A program made the translations under genes and the position numbers. This document shows, one piece after another, positions 38,001 to 53,000 of a stretch of 64,000 bases of DNA (positions are counted from its first letter, which is position 1; each line of letters starts with the position of its first letter). The notes below the pieces were generated by a model, which made no database searches, had not been told where the DNA came from, and worked only from the letters and a program-made list of their open reading frames with translations. Origin of the DNA: Mya arenaria (lineage: Eukaryota; Mollusca; Bivalvia; Myida; Myidae). Location: the NCBI RefSeq assembly GCF_026914265.1, contig NC_069126.1, positions 29,790,854-29,854,853 on the forward strand, in the 5' to 3' direction.

Positions 38001-41000
38001 CACAGTGTAAGTACATATTTTTATAACATAATATTGTATGCAAGCGTATAATGTACTCTTTCTCCTTACCAAGCGTATTCCAGAGATGTGATTAACAACT
38101 CTAAACTTTGTATAAACACACAATACGAGTATACCTTCATATATGCACTGTCGTTTAGCAGATTATTCTAGATGAAATCATACTATCACATTACATTTGA
38201 ATAGCGTTTGAATGTGTCAAACCTACGCATGTTTGACCCAGTAACTAACGTTGAATGTATAAATAGACAAGAACCAAATTCAAACTAGACCTAAGGGTAA
38301 TTAAGACAAACATTACGGCAATATTTCACGAAGATGAAAAACATTTCACAAAGTGTATGCATTGTTGTCCTGTCTACACACGGCGTAAGATGAACAACAT
38401 CAATATTATAACTCACCATGATCAGTTTGTGAGTTAAAGATGCAATAAGCAAAATCATATGCCTTGTAAATATAAAATCCATATTTGGACAGAGGGCAAT
38501 TTCCCTAAATAAAAAAAATTAGTTCATGCTTTACGATGAAATATGGGGTTTTAACAGTGAAATAACAACAGTGAAAATATCAATTTGGTATTTTCACTGC
38601 AAAATAAGGAGTGAAAATATTAACTTTCAGAACTACTTTTAAATTCCTTTGTTGTTACATGTACTTGCCTTGATAAAAACAGAACACTGTACTTCAGTAA
38701 ATTATGTCAAAAAATGTTAAAAGAAAATAAAGAAAAATTTAAATAAATATATAATTGGAAATTAACAACTTACCGTTTATTACCGGTTATCCCGTTTATC
38801 AAATATTTTACTGATCTTTGAAGCTGAATGTTCGAACATTTGCTTTCATACCAAACAAATTACAGACAAAAGCAACTGTTCGAACATAAATAAAATTGTA
38901 TATCATCGTTCAAATGTATTTTGAACTGTTAACCGTTGTAGTACGTAAAATGAGCTTTCTGGAGAATTCACACAACAATTTACAGATAGATCAGATATTT
39001 TTTACCCCACCCACACCTCAAAATGTTTCAACAAACTAGCCTGACATTTACTCTTTATCTGGAAAACAAACATTTAAAAACGAAACAGACTGGTCTCTGA
39101 CAATAAGATGACTGAATATTAACTTACTATAAAAACACGCGTACATGCAGTCTTAAACTAAGAAAAATGGTTAAAATCCAATGAGTATCCACATTTGTTT
39201 TGCTAACACATTTGACCTTCCAAATTTTCATTCTTTAAATCGCGGCTTAGTAATTTGGTTATGTATTCATGCCCATCTTAAAATAAAAAGTGTTTTCATT
39301 ATTTTTTGGAACATATGTGCACTAATAATACTTTATTGTTTACTGTTTATAAAGCTTTGCAATAAAAAAACGAGCGAATATTACGCTATAACAATGAATA
39401 GCAGAGAACTATTTCTCAGCAAACCGTAAATAGAAAAGTTGACAGCTATAATTATGCATGAGGGGCGCCCCACGGGTAGCGGCGTAAAGCCCACCCTTTT
39501 CAAATAAAAGGGGGCAATTCAGAAATAAATAAATAAAAAAAAAACTCCGAAAAAAAGCATAAAAGAAACAGAAAATTTGTTTATTTCGTGATCATAAAAA
39601 AACTATATTTTCACTCGTGGCTTCGCCACTCGTGAAAATATGTTTTTCTATGACACTCGTGAAATAAAATACGATCTTACACTGAAATAAACAAATATCC
39701 TCTATACATTTATATGTCAATATTGACATGTCACAGGAATTTAATTTTAGTATGCATATAGCCTGAACAAAAGTTTATGATTCTGTTTCTAAAACTGCAA
39801 TTTAACATTTATTAAATATTGTTAATCCAACAAAACCATAACACCACCCAATCAACTTTGTTAATTCAATGGGATTTACAGCATTATTTGTTTTGCTTTT
39901 CATTATAATTTACACAGTGGCTTGATGACAAAGGCTCATTAAGATCACATTAAATAATTTCAACTAGCCAAAATTATATTTTATACATACTTCAACATGT
40001 ATATCATCAATATAATACATTGCCATAAACATAAAATGAGATTTGACAAAATTTAAAAATACCCTATACTGTAATATGAAACAAGTGAAGAATGTTCGCC
40101 CGGCGAAAATGTAAACAAAGACCAATTCTTGTTGAAAACTATAACTTCTTCGTAAGCTACAAACAAAATACCTGGGTCATAGATGCAGTGGCCCATTATA
40201 TACACGTTAAAACCGGTATTTTTGTCGAGAGAAACAGTATACTATGAAAATGCTTCAAAATGCGAATTATCACAAGTGCTAGCCAGACATTGTTCTGTCA
40301 AAATGACGTAATACCCGGTTCGCCTTAATCGATAAGCGAAAGCGGCCGAAGGACGGGAACCATCGGAAAAGGATTGAGTGTTCCGGTGGTTCCCGCCCTT
40401 CGACCGCTTTCGCAAATCGATGAAGGGGAGCCGGGTACCACGTCATTTTGACAATTTTAATTTTTAACGAGAATTGGTCTTTGTTTACATTTTCGCCGGG
40501 CGAACATTCTTCACTTGTTTCATATTACAGTATAGGGTATTTTTGAATTTTGTCAAATCTCATTTTATATTTATGGCAATGTATTATATTGATGATATAC
40601 ATGTTCAAGTATGTATAAAATATAATTTTGGCTAGTTGAATTTTTTTATTGTGATCTTAATGAGCCTTTGTCATCAAGCCACGGTGATATTATAGTAACC
40701 TTGTGAACATATATGTTAGGTTGCATATCACTTTGAAAATCAACTTGTCTAAATTAACTATCACTACTAATACAAGAGAGTTCTATGACTTCCTTCCCAA
40801 ACAATTTGCCAGGTCTAATATTATCACGTAATGAAAAGGTAATGAACTCATTAGCTGTTCAAGTTGCTGTTCATATAAACCGCAAAATCATTACTGACCT
40901 GGACCTCCCTCTATTTTAATAATGAGTTTATGGTTCATAGACAGTTTTTTCACATCTTATAATTAAGTTATTGTATAAAAATATACATACACTGAACATT

Positions 41001-44000
41001 AAGGTGCATGGTTCCGCTATGTCTCCCAGTCTGGGTGGGAGATCCAGTAGGCGTCATCTGGTTTGTCGCGGTGCATGTGTACATGCCGTCGTCTGATTTC
41101 TGCACAGAGGTAATATTGAGAAATTGTCTGTACCATTGCCTGCTGTCAATTGACCTCGTCCAGACAATGGATGTTTGAGAAGGGTTCCCAAGGATAAAAG
41201 AACATGAATAGTTTACGACACTGCCCTCCAAAATGTCATAAGTCTGAGTAAGTTGCACTTTAGGTCCAACTAAAGGAGTAAACATGGCATTAATTAGTAC
41301 TATCATGAAGCTTTGTAAGCGACTGATAATTTTGGAGTTGATGGAGATAGATTTGTCAGCATTTTTAACAGTATTCCTTTGTTATATCAGTCTAAATCGA
41401 TTATTGCAGCATAATTATTTCTATTTAAAAGATATCATATCAATTATATATAAAACAACTTACACTGAATATCTACCGAGAACGATGTGTTGTTGGTTCC
41501 CTTTTCCGTATTTACTCCTGTTTGGTCCATTGTATTGGTGACTGTAAGGGTGTACTGGCCGTGGTCAGCTGGGTGCTTGACATTTGTGAGGGACAAATTG
41601 GCTCCCGGCACTTGTTCACGATCCGGAGTTGACCACGTGTACGTGACTAGAGGCGGGTTGGCGTAACTAGTGCAGCTGATAATGCGGTCTGTGCCCTCCA
41701 CAAGTATGGCAGTGCTCGAGATAGAAGTTCCACTGATGGTACAAGAGGGTGTACGCGGGGGATCTGCAGAAGAATAAAAGTACGATTATTGTGTTGTGTA
41801 CTCTTGTGTTATGGGATGGGTTGGCTGAATTGGTACGGCTTGCACTTGACTTGTATAGCAGTGGTCGAGATAGTTGTTCCGCTTGTCGTGCATGTTGGTA
41901 TTGGCAGAAGATATACGGATCGAATGAAGTTACAATTCTTCATAATTAATTGGCGTGGTCTGGGCGTGTTGTTGGAACTGGTGCAGCTGATAGTGAGTTC
42001 TCTGTTGTCGACTAGTAAAGCAGCAGTCGATGGCACAAACTTGTGAACGTACAGAAGCTACATGCAGAATACAGTAAGAATACACCATTATGTATTGATA
42101 TGATCCGGAAATAGTCAGTGAAACTGGTACAGGTTGTAATGCGGTATTTGTCCTCCGATAGAAAGTCCCGAGATATTCATGACGCTGAATGTATTCATGT
42201 GTCTTTAGGTAAAATGATATATATTTTCTATGATTTGGGCCAGGCATATCACTGTTGTTCTACTAGTAAACACTTTACAATGAATAAAGCCGTTACAATT
42301 TTATGTATAATTTCATTTAGTATTTGTCACTTTCAGAAACATTATATGTACCAAATGGCGGAACTACTGGTGAATGGTGGAAACATTTGCTGTTATATTG
42401 CTAATTCCGGTAAGCCTTTAATCTTAAACTTAATGGATTAATGCACTATCCTTTTTTGACACCACTTACACAGAACCTGAAGATTGATGGTTGTTTTTCG
42501 ATATTTATCAACCGCTGAACCCCCAGTAGGCGACAACGTGTTCCTTGCTGTACACGTAACACCTCCGGCGTGTGTTGTCTGTACGCTGACCAATGTAAAG
42601 GTGGGGCCACTTTGTGAGCCTCCATCAGGGTATGTCCAGGTGTAAGTAGGGCTCGGGTTTCCCGTGCTGCTGCATGTAAGCGTCATGGAACGTCCGGATA
42701 TTACCCGTACAGTAGTAACCACGGAACCCTTGTAGGATACTATCGGAACTGAGGGCTCATCTTTATGAAGAGGAAACGAAATACAGTTAATATAATATTG
42801 TAAGTGTTGGGTTACGTTACTAGGTCACGTGATAATAAATTAATAAGAATGATATCAACTCGACCCTAACCTAAGTCCCAGTGCCACTTAGAATTAAATA
42901 TTTAGAGAAAAAAATAAAGTGAGTACATGTATATAACTATGATAGAGTCTCATATAATGTCTGGTAAATTCCGGAGTCCACATGATGCTGTATTAAAGAG
43001 AATTTAATTGAAATATCAAAGAAATTCCAAACTGGTCTTCGGAATCACTATATGATAATGAGGTAGGTAAGTGGGCGGAGCATAGCGCTATGCAAACAGT
43101 GCCTGAGTGCCGGATTAGACTGGAGAACACTAGAGAAATACGATATATTTTCAAATGAAATTTCACATAAAGAAAATTAAGCTCCTGTTTCTAAAAGAAA
43201 TGTGTTGAAAGTATTTTCGAATGAAAACTTATCAATGTTATTTATTGAAAAATTGCAGATAAATACTCGCTCATGTTTTTGTAAAATGCATTTTTTTGTG
43301 TATGATGAAATGAAGTGTTGCAAATCATTACGATTGTTATTACTGAGATACTAAAGGCTGGAACCCTTCAGCAAATGTTGATATTTGCTCAAATTCTTTT
43401 TGTTTTTTTGAATACCATAGTTTTCAAATAAGCGTCAACAGCTTTGTTTTTGCGTGATTGGTTGATTGGCGTTATCATGTGATGTTATCAATGTATGGTA
43501 AAGATGTCAAAATATCAGCAAGATTTATGAGGTCCTCGTACGGATACTACCAGTTCAAGCGCGGTTGCCACACAAGTTATTAACAATATTATAAATGTGT
43601 TTGTTTATTCTTTACCGAACTAATCAACGATTTAATTATTAATATCAAACGTATGAAACTACTTTAATGGTTCAATGCTTGAAACAATTAAACACCTTCG
43701 TTTATTTGAAAAAGATTAAACCATATATAATACAAATAATAGTTTATGGTGTTACTAATCAAATAGGTTGCAGCCTAGCGGTAAAGCATCAGATGTGTCA
43801 TCATAAGTAATTATATTGATGATTTCAAAGTGTGTGATTTAAGTGTTTTGTTTCGTAAACATTTCGCTTTCTTTTGTTTAATTAATGAAATAGATAAAAT
43901 AATTTCGAAACACAAAGGATCCCAATGAACATTCGCATATGCCTGATAAAGAAAGGTCGTCAGGCAGTTTCTACGCAGTAGAAAACGTTGTTCTTTTAAG

Positions 44001-47000
44001 CGTTAATACAAAAGTGACAGTATTTGTCGGAGATCATGGGAAATCATATCCATATTTAGGCCGTTTTCACCCCTGGCCTTATTTATCTTTTTGAAATATG
44101 AAAAAGAGCTCTGATCTGCACTTTCTTTGAAGAGTGTGTTTAAACAATGGTAAACAGTTTCCTAGAACCCAAATGTGTATACAATTTAACTGTTTTATCA
44201 GAAAATAATCGGATGAAAACATAATGATAAAACACACAATTGTTTTTTTTAATCTTACTCTTCTAATTTGTATTTTGGCGTTGTTAACCCTGCAATACAC
44301 ACCCTGTCTTCTACGCCTATTTACAATTAGTGTGGCTACAAGTACAAATGTACAATAATACATACTTGCACAGAACATTTAAGAAAAACAATAATGAATA
44401 AAGCAAGGCACCGCCGTTCCTTTGTACTACTACACGCCCTGTATTTATTCGCGTACATTCTAATACATCTTAGACGAATTGGAAGAAAACAGCCAATCCC
44501 CCCGTTGTTTTCTCTGCAATACTTGTATTATATATCACTTGAATACAAAAGCGACTCCAAGTACTACAAAATATACTTACAACGAACATCAAAGACAACA
44601 ACAAATGTTTAAAGTCAATCACAGCCGTTATTGGCCTTGCAATATATGTCCTGTCTGTAATGCGAAAAAAACAAGGAAGTTTCTACACGTACATTAATAG
44701 ATACTTACATTGAACATCTAAAACCACACTGAAGGAATACAGCCAAGCCCCGCCGTTCTTTGCCCTGCAGTACACGCCCACATCATGATCGTTTCTCTGC
44801 ACAGTCAACGTCAGGTTACCGATAGTCACAATCAGATTACCACTTGCGCTCAAGTCTGTCTCTTTCCCGGTTGTAATCTCAATGTCATCCGCTCTGTCCG
44901 GTGTACCGTTATCCTTGTACCATTTCACTGTGGCCTGGGGGTTCCCGGCAGATGTCTCACACCGGAAATGCCGGGCGGTGTGTTCTATGACAGTGACGGA
45001 GCGGACCGCCGGGAATACCATAGACACCGATGTTATGCCGACTATAAACAAACACGTAACACTTAACTGTAAAATCTAACTGTAAAAACTAGTGCCCGTT
45101 ATTAGGGAATATAATATTCAGCATGTTTATATTTGTTTAAATAATTATATTTGAAGTACATTTGTTAAAAGCCTAGTAGCCTCTACTGAAAGGGAATGAA
45201 TATTATTTGTATTGTATTGACGTGTTAGGTATCGACGTAAAATGTATTTTAAGAGCGAAACGAGACATCAGCAATCTAAAGAAAATAAAGTGGAGAAAAT
45301 ATCGTTAACTTGGTTAGGATAAATGCAATCTGTGACAAACGTAAAATGTACATCTTTTGGCGAAAATGTTTGTGCCTGAACTTGGTTACTGGTAAAAAGC
45401 GCTACCATTAAAGTGTAGGTATAACATGTTCAATAAGCTACTTAAGAGTTATCAATATCAGATATTAAAACAATACTTAACAAATGGCAACCACATAGAT
45501 ATGCCATTGAAAACATTTACAGTAGTGGCGTTGGTGAAAACAATGCCGGTTAAAGTGCGATCGCTGGAGTGTTTACACATTAATTTTTAAACTTGTTCGG
45601 CTACGAACAGTATCAATTATATTCATAATTATTTGACAAACACGAACCCGCATCGTTCACACTAGATGCGCGAGAAAAGTAATTTATATCGTCTCAAAAA
45701 TATCATTTTTCAATTCTAACACATTTATTTGTTATTGCCTTTCCACTTAATTTGTGAATTTCCGGTACAAAACATATAGGGTACTTTCAGCACGGCTGTT
45801 TCTACACAAGAAGCATTATGAAAACTATTACTAACAAGTCGCCCATTTATTGTATACAACGCTTATTTCGGCTATGCCGCTTTTGTAATGACTATATCGA
45901 ATTTTGAGCTGGCTAAAATCTCCGCATAACTCATCTCAGAGATTCTCAATTCAAGGTCAAGTAGTTCTCCAGCCGATGCAGTTTGTGAACATAAATAATA
46001 GTTGTTCTTGTTTATTTTTTATCAGCAGTGTTTGCCATAAATTAATAGTGAATGTTATTTTTTCAAACTAAAATGTTCTAGTTATGCGCATATTAAAATG
46101 AATATATTACTCCACGCCTTCATGAATAGCCAAATAAATTCTTTAGGAAAAGTGAATTGTGAATCCGCCCGAAAAGGCGTTCTCAAATTATACATTGTCG
46201 AAATATTCAATGTTCAAGCGTAAATTGTGTTAAAATGTTAGAATTAAAAAAAAAGACAAATTGAACACTTTTAGTTGCTAAAATGTCATGGACATTTTCA
46301 AAATGTTAAGGTTACCATCTTTAAAGATCTTTTGAATTCCTTTACGCCGTAAATACAGACTTATACCAATTACTTTAAACGTCTGACTTCTGATATCATA
46401 TTGTATTTAACCAAAATTTTTTTATCATTATGACTATTATTGCTAGTGCATTAGTTTTACATATGTGTAAACACATTCATATATCAAAGCACTGAGTGAA
46501 ATAAATGCGGCAATGCCTGGATTATACTGCCCATCTGATGAATAAAATTAATAAGTATTGTGTTGAAATAAGAACTGAAAGGTTGACATAGACAATAAAG
46601 TTTCCAAAGTAAATCAATGGTTTCTATAAATAAAGGGAGTTTTTACGGAAGACATGGTTGCTCAAGTATAATGTTATAGAAACTCATTAAACCCCAGTTA
46701 ACCCCAGGAGTGGGGCCAGTTTGACGCAAGGGACATAATTTACAAATGTTGGTAAAGGGCCACTACATGAGGCTACATACCAAATATCAAGGGTAGACGC
46801 CTTGTGGTTTCAGTGAAGAAGATTTTCAAAGACTTTACTATATCAGTATTTAAAAACTAAGAACCCTTATGGACAGGATTTGAAGTATCGTGGAAAACAG
46901 CCACTAGATGAGACTACATGTACAAACCAAATATCAAAAGTCCTCGCTTGCGATTTGGGAGAAGTATATTTCAAAGCTTTAAAAATGTGAGCGGCTGTGG

Positions 47001-50000
47001 TAAGGAAACGAATTCTTTCCGCCGTCTTAATTTGTATTTATCTTATAGATCATAAATAGGTTGTGTATTTATTAAATACACATCCTTTGTCATTCAAACT
47101 CGCATTGTCTTCTGTAACCGCACCAATAGATCATAACCTCTTCGAATGCGTAAGTTCACATGTCAAGATCCACCTAAATAAGATGCTGTCAATTGATACA
47201 TAAGTAGCTTACTTTCCTGGCACTCAGAATAAATAGTACCGTGAAATCTTTAGAGCTAAGTATTTGTTAAAAACCAATGGCACATGTATCACCTATGTCG
47301 TTACTTTACATTTGGCAGCAACTTCACATCCGGCACATATCAATTAAAGAGAGCTTAAGTTTCGCAACAGTTTATCCTTGTATCTTACAAGAACAGTGTT
47401 TCAATATTTCTGATATCTATGATAATTATGTGACTGGAATTGCGGCAACTTTGAACACTTGAAACATTTGTCTAAGAAAAGAAATTATGGTAACGTAGGT
47501 TACATTACTTGTTGAAATGAGAAATAAATTAAAGCCAGAATATAAAGTTTGCATAACTGAAGTGTTTAATTTTGTAAAAAGAATTAATCATTTACTAGAA
47601 TGAATCGTTATTGAGCAAAATATAAACTGAAAGTAACATAAATTACAAACGCATTATCTGCACAATCATAATAAAGTTTAGGGGTTTATTGATGATATCG
47701 TCTTAAACGTATTTGAAATATGGCTTACCTCTTTTATCAAGCAAACTGATGTGACTTTATTTGTTTAAGCTCTCTGTGTAACATTATTTTTTTGGGTAAA
47801 AACGTTGGTTTTTAAATAACATTTTAAAAGTAACGTAATTTACACCAATTTGTGCGGTTTCAATTTGTTTTAAACTTTCATAGAACTTAAGATGATTTAC
47901 CAACTTTTTATCTCATATACGAGCATTATACATGGAAGGACCAATATAGTTGAAACTTAAAAATAACTAATTAGGGTAACGTAATTTAAACGTCCGCTAC
48001 TCACTTATACCCCCTGCCTCATGGTAAACATATCTTATTTTTGGCGTTTTGCTTAAGCTATTGGAAAGTCATAACCATTAAAATTTCCCATGGGGGAGCA
48101 TAGGTCAACTGGCAGATTAAGGTCTATTAGCTATACAATTAATTCGCATGCAGTCAGCATATGCTTAACATTAATTTAACAATGATTACAAACATTTTGC
48201 AATATCATCGAGATAGTAAACGATTAGTTCTTTGACAATATGATTGTGATTCATTTTTATTTTTAAACAAAATCAATATTTCAGGCCTATTAGGTGTTTA
48301 GTGATTGACAAACATTGAATATTCATTATTTCACTACATTTGAACATGAAATCTGTCAGTCAGACGGACATAACGACTTACAATTTTAATCAGATTGAAT
48401 CCAAAATTAACAGTCAAGACGGTCGGACCGATGGTGATGGTTTATCGCAATGTATGTATACAATGTATGAAGTAAATAAGTATTTCCCCTGAAAATATTT
48501 CCAAAGACTTTCACCAAGGTGCAGGAAACTGCAATCATTTGCATGATCTATGTGTTTTGCACATATTCACAATTTGGCTTCATTGAGAAAGATACACTCT
48601 GAAAATTTATGCGCACATTTTAAATATGTTTGAAGTAGGGATGCAAACGAATATTCGAATATTCGAATATTCGATCAAACGTTTGGTATTCGAATGGCAA
48701 AATCGGTATTCGAAAATTCGAAAAAAAAAGTTGAATAAATAAAATAAAAAAACCTTTGACCTACAAGGCTGCAATTGTGTATTAAGTTCTTTTGTCATGT
48801 TTTTACAATGATTGGCCCCTAATGCCAGAGGTGTGAATGTGATGACAATACACTAAACACGCGTCATATGTCATTTAGGGACATATCGCCGGGTACTATA
48901 AAAAGTCCCCGTAATTTTACAACTTGCTATTGGACAAGTGACACCAATGCCTTTGCCAATTAAGGATTTAAGGAAACGGCCTTCACACTAATGTGCTGTC
49001 TTGGTTGCAGATTAAGCTATGCAACATTGCTCAAATTGCCGTGATACTATGTATGGCATTTGCTACAATAATGCAGATGTATGTGCTGTTAACTGTTTTC
49101 CATGTATCGATGCACTGTTCTTGCTTTGAAATGTTACTGTATAGTATAGCGTTTTAGGATATATTGCCTCTATTGATGTAGAAGAATCAAATTCATTATT
49201 GTTTCGTTTTATCATTTTACTAGTTCCCGAGTTGGTTTGGTATATAAGGTAGAGGTCTATCCCAGAACGAGACTGCTCGTCCTACGGAAAGACCCTCCAT
49301 TGGCTCATTACGCCATATGATTAGGAATCCATCTAATTTCACATTGTTTCACAATATGAAGGCAGCGGAATTATTCGATTTTGATTTTTGATTGTTCATA
49401 ATGAATTACCGTTTTCTATATAAAAATGGGGAATTTCAGAGGCTCATATGGGGAAATCAGGGTCCGCCGCGCGTAGTTGCTACGACAAAGAAGGATCAAA
49501 ATGAATTGGCTATTACTTAAGCGAATGATAATAATAGTTTAATACAACTTCGAAAAGATGTATTTTGGTTATCGAATATTCGAATATTCGATCGAAAGAA
49601 TTACCGAATATTCGAATATCAATTTTGCCATTCGTTTGCATCCCTAGTTTGAAGTTTAGTTTCTAATCTCATTCCGTTTGCAAAAATAAATGCAACGACT
49701 TTGATTTGACCTGTTGTTGACCCCGTTTTTGACCGGGATACAACGAAGTTGCAATGCACGTATTTTTTGTGTCATATTTTCCAGGCTAATTACGGTAAGT
49801 TGTAAACAAATCCGTATGATTATGGAAAGCATTGCATGGGCGGCCTTACAGTTACTGTGTATTAATTTCACTCGAACTTGTATAAAATTCACGTAATCCA
49901 GAAGTAGTATCGACTTTATCAATTTGTTGCAGAATCGATTGACCGTTGTTCTAGCATTTCATCGATTAAATTCATTTTTTTAATAAATATTACTTGAGTA

Positions 50001-53000
50001 TGTCATACATTCTGATAGGCTTGTTGGCATTTTTATTTTGTTGTTTTCGTATCATCCAACGACAATATGCCTGTTATCATTTTCAGAATACCTGGCCAAG
50101 GAAACTATTTTTATTTCATGTTGTACATGATTATCAGTCCTGGTACCAGTTTGATAATCAAATTCGCAAACGAACATACAATCAAAAAGCAATCAAACTG
50201 CAGAGCGTAGTGATACATGACGTAAGTGAAGTGTAGAGTTGGCCGAGGTAGTCAATATCCTGGTGCAAAAGAAATGACAATGTACTTGTTGTTTTGTCCA
50301 ACCCAGTATTCCAACATTGTTCATACACGAACTGCTCCTTCAACGTAACGCCCAACAAGTAATTTGGCTGGAATTTCACTCCAATTTGACAACTCGTGAT
50401 TAACAAATGCTAGTATCGCGTATTGTCGCGAGATATAATGAGAACTTTGCAGGTGTCACTATTTTTATGTTTTTGGTAATAGTTATTTTTTATAGCTCCA
50501 GTTGCATTTTTCTAGCTGTTATGCAGTTTTAATTCATTATTTGAATATACGTGTCCTGGAAATTAAAGAAATTAAACATATGAATAAGCAACTATTGCTT
50601 TCTGCGCATTCATTGTTTAAAAGATTTAGGTTACCGTAGCTACTCGAATTTACCCACAGTTGAGAACAACAAGAGAAAAAAATATCTTAAATAAAAAAAA
50701 CATTCAGCAGCACTTAACATTAAAAGAAATGTAAGTATAAGTATTGAAGACCCATTATGTTTTTAGTGATGTAAGCTTAATTTTTGTTTGTGTATCCAAG
50801 TGACATCTTTTAACCTTTGAGACATTTTTAACCACCAGAATGATAAAAAAAAAATACATTTCTCGCTATTTCAAAATTCAACAAAACCAAAAGTATAATC
50901 TGAATTTAGCGCGCACAACGTCATTACGAAATTTGCACATTACGTGACTTTCTGAACACTTAAAACTTTATGTTGCTATACAAAAATGTGTTTCGTTTAA
51001 ATCGTTTTCCCAATAATGCATCTGTAAAAACTTATTTATCATTATTTTACTCTATGATATCAAAATTGTAGGGAAAAAACAATTATAGTATGAAACCTTA
51101 TGTTGGTTTTAGCGGTGTGCGAACACACACCTGTAATGTCAAGAAAAATAACCCAGGATTAACAGCGTCATTTTTGTTTCGGACTTTTGTAAATTATTAC
51201 ATGTTCATTTATGTTAGCGCGAACATTTGAACGAAATGTACATCTTACATTTACAAGAGCTCTAGACTAATAATTCCTGTACGAAGACATTTAACAGTGG
51301 GTTGAATGGAACAAATGATTAGAAGGCTTTTGGCTGGACTGATCCAACGTCATTTCGCACATCAACATAACGTTATCCATACAGAGACTGGCCGTTTATA
51401 TTGTGAATACATGTGTACTATCATACAAAGAAGCAGGTTCAAATCCACATCAGATGTGAACGAACACTTTTGAGAAGTGTCTTGGGTTGCATTTGTAAGC
51501 AAACCCTTAGGCATAGACTTCATGCGGCTTATTTTCAAGCCCGCAGGCCTGCTGTTCGTCCACCTTAGACTCCAATCACCGAAGACTGAGGTTAGAATTT
51601 TACAAGGATTACAAAACATTTACGCTTTCCAGAACCTTTTAACAGATCGATCTAATTTTGAGTTGATTTCAATGACAGTCTTAGACGTGTATGAAGGCAG
51701 TAAATGATCAGTTAAAGGAGTTTTGTGTCATTGAACATGATATGTACGGTGGTCCATCTGTGGTGGTCTGGGATGAGGTGTCCTATGATGGATCTACAGA
51801 CTCGTATACTTGTATGTAATCCGTAACGGTTCTTTAAATGGTGTTCGTTATCGCGACGAAATATACGATGAATATGTGAGGCCATATGCTGGTGCTATAG
51901 GCAACAACTTTGTTAATGTAATTTTTGAAAATGAACTCAAACTTATTTGGTGTTTGCACTTATTTGACCCACTAATTCCGACCTTTTCGTAGACACGTGG
52001 TATTTGGGCGTGAAAGTTAAACCACGCGTTAGTTTCATTAAATGAGTAATTGGCGATGACTTCGTAAGCTTCAAATGTCTCTAGAAAACGGCACCCTAAA
52101 CTGTCAATCATAGTTTATTCACGCATGCGCAGAGGGCAGAGCGATCTATGAAAAGAGACGACTTTACCAAATAGGTCGACACAAAATGCCTTCTATGACA
52201 ATACATGTTTATATTCAACGTCAAATCGGCTCTACATGATATGGGGCTGCAGTAAATAGGATATATCCTCGATTGTCATTGGCCCACATATATGTGCGAT
52301 CATCAATTCGGGTTCATGAAGTTAGCTTCGACTGCTTCATACAACGGCACCTTAACTGTCAATCATAGTCACTTCGCGTATGTGAAGAGGGCAGAGCGAT
52401 CTATGAAAACTAGACGACTGTACAATCATAAAGACCGACAAAATATTCTCTACAAAATAAATGTTTATATTCGCCGTCGATTCTACTCTATAACTCGATA
52501 AAGCTCGCCAACACTAAGCTCTGCTTGTCAACACTTACACTGAAAGAGAGGGTATTGAGCGTAAAAACTGGCCAGTCATCGCCCGACCAATACCACATAG
52601 AGCATACATGGGACATACTCCAGAGACAGATTAGTTTGAGATCCTTCCCTCCCTAGACACATGTACATACTTGTTACGACTATAATACATACTTTGTAAG
52701 ACTATAATACACTCTTTCTACGACGATAATACATACTTGTAACGACGATTGTTCTATCCCCATTTCCGTTTCTAATATCTCCTCCTTCGGCTAGACAAAA
52801 CCAAACGTCCCCGTTCATGGCTCTGGTGACGGTTCCGATTACACAGACGTATTCCCTTCTACTGACACATAAGCAGCTGAGGTAGGACGGTGGTGCGGGA
52901 TCCGTGCCACATTTTGTCGATGAGCCGTAGCCAACTGCAGTTATTGTATAAGGACTTTTGTCCGAATATCTTTTATAATAGGTAACATAGTGGACATCGG

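Noticed and set aside
39880..40720. Target-site duplication of the foldback element
   Set aside because: The flanks 'attataattta' and 'atattatag' are similar but not identical, and AT-rich matches are easily fortuitous.
50182..50406. Intronic minus-strand 74-codon frame
   Set aside because: Looks mildly coding-like but has no recognised family and no exon-type borders; in gene A the region does not exist.
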